A stretch of 14,775 bases of DNA from positions 1-14,775 of the forward strand of contig CAZPHH010000107.1 of NCBI GenBank assembly GCA_964586145.1, read 5' to 3'. Shown piece by piece: positions 1-4,635 of this stretch. Each line of letters opens with the position of its first letter. The first letter of the stretch is position 1. A program made the translations under genes and the position numbers. The notes below the pieces were generated by a model that saw nothing but the letters and a program-made list of their open reading frames with translations, did not search any database and was not told the DNA's origin. The stretch comes from JAFGJQ01 sp964586145. Lineage in GTDB: Bacteria > Planctomycetota > Phycisphaerae > UBA1845.

Positions 1-33
1 AACCCCGCTTTTCGCATCGATCGTGAATTCCAT
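1..33 (-). CDS. 5' end of a truncated unidentified protein
   Basis: Only the first 11 codons (MEFTIDAKSGV) lie inside the window; the gene runs off the left edge, so no function can be assigned. The ATG at 33-31 is supported by a GAGG Shine-Dalgarno-like stretch 7 nt upstream and by the strong promoter at 98-126, which would give a leader of about 58 nt. The fragment is too short to recognise a family. Confidence 0.5.
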   Translation of the reverse strand, partial: MEFTIDAKSGV

Positions 34-97
34 CGGCCCACCTCTGCCCCGACCGCCTGGTCGTCGTATGGCCGTACCAAATCACCAGTGTACTAAT

Positions 98-126
98 AAT
101 CTAGCACATACGAACGGCCCTGTCAA
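98..126 (-). promoter_or_regulatory. Sigma70-type promoter for the left-edge gene
   Basis: On the minus strand a perfect -35 TTGACA (126-121) is separated by exactly 17 nt from TAGATT (103-98, 4/6 match to TATAAT). Transcription would start near 91 and run towards the ATG at 33. This is the closest match to the housekeeping consensus in the window. It also separates the left-edge gene from mdh, whose terminator lies just upstream. Confidence 0.7.
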
Positions 127-261
127 GCTGAAAACCCTTTTTCTGAAGGATCGACATTCGCTACGTAGCCCCGCGGACCAGAATTACAGTTAAGCTGAAC
201 ACGCCCGGCCATTCCAGAGTCCGTTGTCGACTCGGACCTGACATCCGGACTCCGCGCAAAG

Positions 262-294
262 CCAAGCCCCGGCCAATGGCTGACCGGGGCTTGG
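262..294 (-). terminator. Hairpin terminator of mdh
   Basis: A perfect 11-bp inverted repeat (CCAAGCCCCGG / CCGGGGCTTGG) with an 11-nt loop starts 34 nt after the mdh stop codon on the minus strand. The T-tract after the stem is short (CTTT), so this is a GC-stable hairpin with a weak tail rather than a textbook intrinsic terminator. Confidence 0.65.
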
Positions 295-327
295 AACGTC
301 TTTCACGCGGATCTTGTTCGGGGCGGA

Positions 328-1266
328 TCACATGAACTTCTGTGCCAGCGCCACCAGCTCCTTCACGTGCGATACGCTGGTCTCGAGCATTTTCCGCTCG
401 TTCGCGTCCAGCTCCACCTCGATGACCTTCTCCACACCCTTGCTGCCCAGCACGCAGGGCACGCCGACGAAGTAGCCGCCCACGCCGTATTCCTTGTCGC
501 AGAACGCGGCGCACGGCAGGATGCGCTTCTTGTCCTTCAGAATCGCCTCGGCCATCTGCACGGAGCCGGCCGCCGGCGCGTAATACGCGCTCGTTCCCAT
601 CAGCTTGACGATCTCTCCGCCGCCCACCTTCGTCCGCTCGATGATCGCGCTGAGCCGGTCCGGCTTGATGAACTGCGTGACGGGAATGCCCGCGATGGAC
701 GTGTACCGCGGCAACGGCACCATGTCGTCCCCGTGCCCGCCCATCAGCAGGGCCGTGATGTCCTCCACGCTGCACCCCGCCTCCATCGCGATGAACGCCC
801 GATACCGGGCGATGTCCAGGCACCCCGCCTGGCCCACCACGCGATGCGTCGGGAAACCGGTCGTCTTCCAGGCCGTATGCACCATCGCGTCCAGCGGATT
901 GGACACGATGATCAGCACGGCGTCCGGCGCCGCCTTCGCGACCTTCTCGCTGACGCTCCGCACGATCTTTACGTTGGTCTCAACCAGGTCGTCCCGGCTC
1001 ATCCCCGGCTTGCGCGGCAGCCCCGCCGTGATGATGACCACGTCGCTGCCCGCCGCCGCGTCGTAGCTTGACGTCGCGATGATCGAACAGTCGAACCGGT
1101 CGATGGCCGCGCACTGGGCCAGATCGAGCATCTTGCCCTTCGTCTTGTCTTCCATCTCTGGAATGTCGATGACGACAATGTCCCCCAGCTCCTTCTCCGC
1201 CAGCCAGACCGCACAACTCGATCCGACATTCCCGCCACCCACCACCGTGATCTTCGCGCGTCTCAT
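328..1266 (-). CDS. mdh: Malate dehydrogenase (NAD-dependent, LDH-like type)
   Basis: Interconverts malate and oxaloacetate with NAD in the cytoplasmic TCA cycle. The 312-aa product has normal family length. Visible residues: Rossmann loop GGGNVGSS at 10-17, Asp34 for the NAD ribose, substrate-binding Arg85 and Arg91 in LPRKPGMSRDDL, Asn123 in VSNPLD, the Asp151/Arg154 pair in CLDIARYR, and catalytic His178 in GGHGDDMVPL. Arg rather than Gln at position 85 favours malate over lactate as substrate. The start at 1266 is chosen over an in-frame upstream ATG because GAAGGGAGG lies 5-6 nt before it and the Rossmann strand begins immediately after. A hairpin terminator follows at 262-294. It appears to be a single-gene unit, since the upstream gene on the same strand has its own terminator. 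Confidence 0.96.
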   Translation of the reverse strand: MRRAKITVVGGGNVGSSCAVWLAEKELGDIVVIDIPEMEDKTKGKMLDLAQCAAIDRFDCSIIATSSYDAAAGSDVVIITAGLPRKPGMSRDDLVETNVKIVRSVSEKVAKAAPDAVLIIVSNPLDAMVHTAWKTTGFPTHRVVGQAGCLDIARYRAFIAMEAGCSVEDITALLMGGHGDDMVPLPRYTSIAGIPVTQFIKPDRLSAIIERTKVGGGEIVKLMGTSAYYAPAAGSVQMAEAILKDKKRILPCAAFCDKEYGVGGYFVGVPCVLGSKGVEKVIEVELDANERKMLETSVSHVKELVALAQKFM

Positions 1267-1358
1267 GTGCGCCTCCCTTCTGTCTTCTCCGGCCGCCTGC
1301 ACCACAAGCACGAATCGCGCGTGTCGATCCGATCAGCCGCGCTCACCGATGTCGGCGA

Positions 1359-1386
1359 ATCGTACTCGAAACCCCCAGACCGTAAA
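1359..1386 (-). promoter_or_regulatory. Possible mdh promoter
   Basis: The minus strand carries TTTACG (1386-1381) and TACGAT (1364-1359) with a 16-nt spacer, each a 4/6 match to the housekeeping consensus. It sits between the terminator of the upstream gene (1419-1451) and the mdh start, giving a leader of roughly 85 nt. The match is modest, so this is only the best candidate. Confidence 0.3.
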
Positions 1387-1418
1387 ACCCGCCCCCCGCC
1401 CTCCCTCACATGCGCAAA

Positions 1419-1451
1419 GGGCAAGGGCCGGCACTCATCCGGCCCCTGCCC
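1419..1451 (-). terminator. Hairpin terminator of the secreted Tyr/Gly-rich protein gene
   Basis: A 13-bp stem with one mismatch (GGGCAAGGGCCGG / CCGGCCCCTGCCC, loop CACTCAT) begins 28 nt past the stop codon at 1480 on the minus strand. It is followed by TTTGCGC, a short T-tract. The same TTTGCGC follows the mdh terminator stem. Confidence 0.6.
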
Positions 1452-1479
1452 AACGCCCACTCCCCAATCGTTTCGTCAA

Positions 1480-2007
1480 TCAGCGCCGATGCCGAACCGG
1501 CCGCGGAGCTGTGAATGAAGGCGAGGACCGGCTCCAGCCACCCCGGTGATGACTCGGGCCGATCACCGGCGCCCGCCGGACGGGCGGGGGAGCCACGTAC
1601 ACACGCCGGCTGGCGTACGAACGATGGCCGTACGACCGAACCGCCCGGCTCACGTGCCGCGGGCCGCTGTGGTAGAAACCGCCGACATGAATCGACCGGC
1701 CGCCGTAATACACCGGGGCCGGAGGCGGGTAGTACACCACCGGCCGCGCGCAGCTCGACGCCACGTACATTCGGCCCGTGGGATACGCGTAGTAGTCACC
1801 ATGTCGCACGTACGTGGCGCAACCGCCGTAGTAGGCTGGAGTTGTCACTACGACCGGCGAGTAGTAGCCGCCGTAAGCGTAGCTCGGCCCCGACGAGTAC
1901 CCGAACGAAACCCCGAACCCGCCGGCCAGGGCCGACGAGATCCCCAGGCCGAATACGCCGATGCCCGCAACGAGCACCGCACAGGTCAATCTCTTTGTTC
2001 GCGACAT
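1480..2007 (-). CDS. Secreted Tyr/Gly/Arg-rich protein of unknown function
   Basis: The product is 175 aa and I do not recognise its family. Residues 1-28 form a clear Sec signal peptide: basic MSRTKR, a hydrophobic core, and likely cleavage after ALA. The mature part is low-complexity: a Tyr/Gly/Ser/Pro-rich first half with YGGYY and YYGG motifs and PPPAPVYYGG, then a His/Arg/Ser-rich basic tail ending HRR. Such a composition suggests an exported structural, envelope-associated or nucleic-acid/polyanion-binding protein, but that is inference. The ATG at 2007 is preferred over an in-frame upstream ATG because AGGAGG lies 6 nt before it and the signal peptide starts there. A terminator hairpin follows. 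The gene is 144 nt downstream of the MarR gene on the same strand, so partial co-transcription is possible. Confidence 0.75.
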   Translation of the reverse strand: MSRTKRLTCAVLVAGIGVFGLGISSALAGGFGVSFGYSSGPSYAYGGYYSPVVVTTPAYYGGCATYVRHGDYYAYPTGRMYVASSCARPVVYYPPPAPVYYGGRSIHVGGFYHSGPRHVSRAVRSYGHRSYASRRVYVAPPPVRRAPVIGPSHHRGGWSRSSPSFTAPRPVRHRR

Positions 2008-2151
2008 CACACACCTCCTGGAGGAAACAGCCCTGCTTCCGGGGCCAATCTGGCCCACACACCGCCACTCATGATGGAAGACACTGCACAGAGTCGAATA
2101 GTTAGCACCCGGCAAACGATTTTCTCGCCTCGTCCGGGGAAACGCGCATAA

Positions 2152-2649
2152 CTATTTTTTCTGCAAACGGTTATCCATGTGTGTGCGCATCACGCGCAGA
2201 ATTCGAATGAACTCGTCCCGATCATCGGGCGCCAGTCCCGCTAGGACCTCCGCCGTCAGCGCAAGCCGGACGCTGCGATACGCGTCGTAACCCGCCTTAC
2301 CCTCAGGGGTTATGGAGACATCCACGCGCCGCCGATCCTCCGGGTTGATGCTGCACTGCACGAACGGTCCACCGCTCTTCTGCTCCAGGGCACGCATGAT
2401 CCGCGACATCTGGGCCGGCAACACCCCGATGCTCTTCTGGATGTCGCCTACGGTCTGCGCCCCGTGCTTGACCAGGCAATCCAGGGTCAGAAACTCAGTT
2501 TCGCTGAAATGGTGGGCTGCCTCTCCCCCTTTGGCCTTCCCTCGGGCCCGAGCCAGAGCGCCCAGATTGCTCAACTCCAGGACCTCGTTTGCCATCTCCA
2601 TCAGTTGTTTTCGAGACGCCTCAGTCTTCATCTGCTCTGACCTCGCCAT
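2152..2649 (-). CDS. MarR-family winged-helix transcriptional regulator
   Basis: Cytoplasmic DNA-binding regulator of about 165 aa, normal for MarR proteins. From the ATG at 2649, an N-terminal dimerisation helix spans about 12-36, the helix-turn-helix about 66-91 (TVGDIQKSIGVLPAQMSRIMRALEQ), and the beta-wing carries the hallmark DRRRVDVSITPEGK at 105-118, followed by a C-terminal dimerisation helix. MarR proteins usually repress and are released by small phenolics or oxidation; there are Cys residues (58, 99) but no recognisable peroxide-sensing motif. Start is uncertain: ATG 2649, ATG 2631 (GAGG 9 nt upstream) or GTG 2658 (GAGGGG 8 nt upstream) are all possible. The promoter region contains a perfect inverted repeat (2708-2722) that is probably an autoregulatory operator. 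Confidence 0.88.
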   Translation of the reverse strand: MARSEQMKTEASRKQLMEMANEVLELSNLGALARARGKAKGGEAAHHFSETEFLTLDCLVKHGAQTVGDIQKSIGVLPAQMSRIMRALEQKSGGPFVQCSINPEDRRRVDVSITPEGKAGYDAYRSVRLALTAEVLAGLAPDDRDEFIRILRVMRTHMDNRLQKK

Positions 2650-2707
2650 CGAGAACACTTGACCCACCCCTCGCCCAATTCTTCTCTTCTATCGAAAGTA
2701 ACACGCT

Positions 2708-2722
2708 TTGAATTATATTCAA
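2708..2722 (-). promoter_or_regulatory. Putative MarR operator overlapping a -10 box
   Basis: On the minus strand TTGAAT-ATA-ATTCAA is a perfect 6-3-6 inverted repeat, of the TTGAA/TTCAA kind bound by many MarR-family proteins. It contains an exact TATAAT (2717-2712) correctly oriented and placed for the MarR gene 60-80 nt downstream. Binding there would block polymerase, so autorepression is expected. No good -35 box is visible 16-18 nt upstream. Confidence 0.65.
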
Positions 2723-2737
2723 GTCGAAAGCTTTTTT

Positions 2738-2781
2738 CCCCCCCGGGGCCGGCTCCCCCGGTCCGGCCCCAGCGGGGGGGG
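2738..2781. other. Very GC-rich nested hairpin, bounded by homopolymer C and G runs
   Basis: A C7 run and a G8 run enclose a perfect 8-bp inverted repeat (GGGGCCGG / CCGGCCCC, 10-nt loop); a 3-nt AGC bulge separates the inner and outer arms. It lies just upstream of the MarR promoter. It is preceded by T6 on the plus strand, so neither orientation has a T-tract after the hairpin and it is not a normal terminator. The role is unknown. Confidence 0.5.
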
Positions 2782-3004
2782 CGGTCGACGGCGAAGATCG
2801 CACCGGCGGGCGAACCCGGGCCTGCGATGGGTGTCAGGTTTTCGCGACTCGCATCGATCCCGGCCGCGCGAGCCGACAACAAGCGAACCGCGAATGTGCC
2901 GCGAGAACGCCGTCCTGGTCCGTGCGCGGACGATCGTCCCCACGAATGCACACGCGCGCCGCATGAATCAGGCTGCCACCGTCTGGCACTTTTCAAGAAA
3001 TCGC
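2782..3004. other. Intergenic spacer, no gene seen
   Basis: GC-rich sequence between the MarR promoter region and the small unit at 3005. The only structure I see is a 12-bp palindrome GGACGATCGTCC at 2928-2939. Reading frames here have no plausible ribosome binding site or recognisable protein. Confidence 0.4.
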
Positions 3005-3032
3005 TTGACTGGGACGATAAAGGGTGTACACT
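3005..3032 (+). promoter_or_regulatory. Promoter of a small plus-strand transcription unit
   Basis: TTGACT (3005-3010, 5/6 match) and TACACT (3027-3032, 4/6 match) are spaced by 16 nt. Transcription would start near 3039, about 20 nt before the ATG at 3059, and end at the terminator at 3203-3240, giving a transcript of about 200 nt. Confidence 0.6.
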
Positions 3033-3058
3033 GTGGTTGAGTGGACCTTGGTGAGTTT

Positions 3059-3175
3059 ATGACGCAGACCCTTCTGACAGCCCGCATCCTCGCGACGAGC
3101 TACGGCCAGTGGCAGCAGTACGCTGTATGTCTCATGGCCCGTAATTCGCGCGCGTTCGATTCCGGGCCACCGTAG
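3059..3175 (+). CDS. Small ORF, 38 aa, or the body of a small RNA
   Basis: The 38-codon frame begins MTQTLLTARILATSYGQWQQ and ends RAFDSGPP; no family is recognised, and there is no clear signal peptide or membrane helix. GGTGAG lies only 3 nt before the ATG, a close-spaced ribosome site. Position supports expression: it starts about 20 nt after the predicted transcription start at 3039 and stops 28 nt before a strong intrinsic terminator. The same DNA can form a 7-bp hairpin (TGGCCCG 3135-3141 with CGGGCCA 3163-3169), so the product could equally be a structured small RNA of about 200 nt. The transcription unit is better supported than the protein. Confidence 0.4.
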   Translation: MTQTLLTARILATSYGQWQQYAVCLMARNSRAFDSGPP

Positions 3176-3202
3176 GGTTTGCCGAAAAACGCCGAATTGT
3201 GC

Positions 3203-3240
3203 AAGCCCTGCGAGCCCGGAAGCTCACAGGGCTTTTTTCT
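3203..3240 (+). terminator. Strong Rho-independent terminator
   Basis: AAGCCCTG (3203-3210) pairs perfectly with CAGGGCTT (3227-3234). After one internal mismatch, GAGC/GCTC extends the stem over a CCGGAA loop. A run of six T (3233-3238) then CT follows directly. This is the best intrinsic terminator in the window. It closes the small unit starting at 3005. Confidence 0.85.
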
Positions 3241-3931
3241 TGGGCGAGTGCTGAATTCCCGCGGGCCCGGCGAAGGCGGCCCGCAACACGGTTTCTGAAG
3301 CGCAAACAACCCGGCGTCTGAGACGACCAGAGAGGGTACGCGCGTACCTACACGGAGAGTCTGCGCGCCGGGCAAGCCAGCGAAGGGAGGACGGTCGAGT
3401 GTCTTCGTCACCCAAACACGAAAAACCAGCGCATCCCATTCCGCGGGCGGTCGTGCGAGGCATTGTGGTTGGCGCCCGACCGTTGGCGCCGGTGCCGCCG
3501 GTCTCCGCGAAGGCCCCGACCTCGGAAAGAGTCCCCGACCCGCTTGCCCGATCGGCGGCGGGAGACGGTTAAGCGTCAAAACGCGACACGCCGAGCCGGC
3601 CGTCGAGGATCGGCCGTCTGGAGATGTGTAACGGAGAGTGGTGCCTTGGGTCGCAATCCCGGCCCGGCGTTTCGCGACGAGTTGGAGGCGGTCGATCCTC
3701 GACAGTATAGACAGGATCCTCGTCGGCCCCGCCGGCCGGCGTCAGCAGAAGCGGAGAGAACCGTGGCAACGGAGTGCAAACCATGAAGGAACGTTTTTGT
3801 GGCGGAGCCCGAGACCCGCCTCCGTGAACCGGATCGCGGGGAATCGAATCCGTGGGGACGGTTCGTCTCGCGAACACGCAGGCGATGGAGTCCGGCCGAG
3901 AACCTCAACGCACGAAGACGGGAGTGACAAC
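3241..3931. other. Gene-poor spacer with scattered palindromes
   Basis: No frame here has a convincing ribosome site, domain or codon pattern; overlapping frames are Arg/Pro-rich, as expected of non-coding GC-rich DNA. Structures seen: a GCGGGCC/GGCCCGC hairpin (3261-3284) and a 14-bp perfect palindrome GGTACGCGCGTACC (3335-3348). A 14-codon frame starting at 3783 is preceded by ACGGAG, but is too short to call. A promoter feeding the terminator at 4192 should lie in or after this stretch; the best I see is TATAGA near 3712, which lacks a good -35. Confidence 0.35.
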
Positions 3932-4093
3932 ATGAGGAACAGACCGACGCACAAGAACCTGAGAAAAACCCCGGATCGAGCCTGGACGAACCTGGAGTGC
4001 CGGCGCAAGCTGGCGACCGACCGCGGGTTCCGCGAAGAAGGACACGCGGCCCGGCCGCCTCCGGCACCGGCATTCCTTCCGATGTCCGCATAG
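3932..4093 (+). CDS. Possible small basic protein, 53 aa
   Basis: The frame starts MRNRPTHKNLRKTPDRAWTN and ends PAFLPMSA. GGGAG sits 7 nt before the ATG, an appropriate ribosome-binding site. The product is basic (many Arg/Lys) in its first two thirds with a Pro/Ala-rich tail; no family is recognised. It is followed by a hairpin (4152-4171) and a strong intrinsic terminator (4192-4240), which implies plus-strand transcription through here. The length and composition are compatible with chance in GC-rich DNA, so this is a candidate only; a non-coding transcript is the alternative. Confidence 0.25.
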   Translation: MRNRPTHKNLRKTPDRAWTNLECRRKLATDRGFREEGHAARPPPAPAFLPMSA

Positions 4094-4151
4094 CAACTCC
4101 GCGCATCGCGGCCGCCCATGGAACACGAACGTGGGCGGTATGCGCGCCCGC

Positions 4152-4171
4152 CCCGATGAGCCACCATCGGG
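4152..4171 (+). repeat. Perfect 7-bp hairpin CCCGATG/CATCGGG
   Basis: CCCGATG (4152-4158) and CATCGGG (4165-4171) flank a 6-nt AGCCAC loop. There is no T-tract. It lies between the 53-codon frame and the terminator at 4192 and could be a 3'-end stabilising or RNA structural element of the same transcript. Confidence 0.35.
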
Positions 4172-4191
4172 TCGAGCGCCTGTACCACCTT

Positions 4192-4240
4192 GCGGCCCGA
4201 GTCCCGTGTACACCGCACCGGGTCGGGCCGCATCTTTTTT
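4192..4240 (+). terminator. Rho-independent terminator with no assigned gene
   Basis: GCGGCCCGA (4192-4200) pairs perfectly over 9 bp with TCGGGCCGC (4223-4231). An inner CCCG/CGGG stem lies after a GT bulge. ATC and six T (4235-4240) follow. This is a strong plus-strand terminator although no conventional plus-strand gene lies upstream within the gap, so a short or non-coding transcript should end here. Confidence 0.65.
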
Positions 4241-4635
4241 GGGGGCCGCCGTTCTGGCAGGGGGGTTCTTTTGCCGCGGAGAGATCTTCCGCTCATTCAC
4301 CCTCTGGCTCGACGATGAGGGAAGAGGTCGGTGAGACCTTGCGCTGTTCGTGCGCCTTTCCGATCGGCAGGCTGCGTTGTCAGGCGAGGGCCAGTATTCC
4401 AGTTTGTTCCACCGCGGCGGCGACAGACTCCGGGGCGATTCTCGCGCGACCGCCATTCCTTTGACGCACGGTGCGACCCGGCCATCTTTACCCCCTTTGC
4501 CTCCGTGGGTAGAACTGTGACCGGGTAAGGGGGGCCCGGCCTTCTGACGCCCGCGCGCGGTGCGGCGGCCGGCGGATTCGCCCTGCAGCTCGAATCGCAG
4601 CTATTTGCGCGGTCCGGACGAACGAGGAACCTGCC
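4241..4635. promoter_or_regulatory. Leader and promoter region of the GH127 pair
   Basis: No gene seen. The best promoter candidate on the plus strand is TTTACC (4487-4492), 17 nt, TAGAAC (4510-4515), each a 4/6 match, giving a leader of about 115 nt. A TTGACG at 4461 is a better -35 but has no -10 at proper distance. GAGGA, 7 nt before the ATG at 4636, is the ribosome-binding site. No LacI-type operator is obvious. Confidence 0.3.

Noticed and set aside
161..823. Minus-strand frame covering the mdh terminator and the 3' half of mdh
   Set aside because: Shadow frame of mdh; low-complexity Arg/Gly composition and crosses the terminator hairpin.
3135..3170. tRNA or tmRNA 3' end, suggested by a canonical GTTCGATTC T-loop (3154-3162) next to GGGCCACC
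   Set aside because: The flanking five-base arms do not pair as a T-stem (three of five positions clash), no acceptor, D or anticodon arm fits upstream, and there is no CCA-like terminus at the right distance.
3100..4456. Several minus-strand frames of 100-185 codons in the gene-poor region
   Set aside because: Arg/Pro/Ser-rich with no ribosome site, no recognisable domain, mutually overlapping, and they run against both plus-strand terminators.
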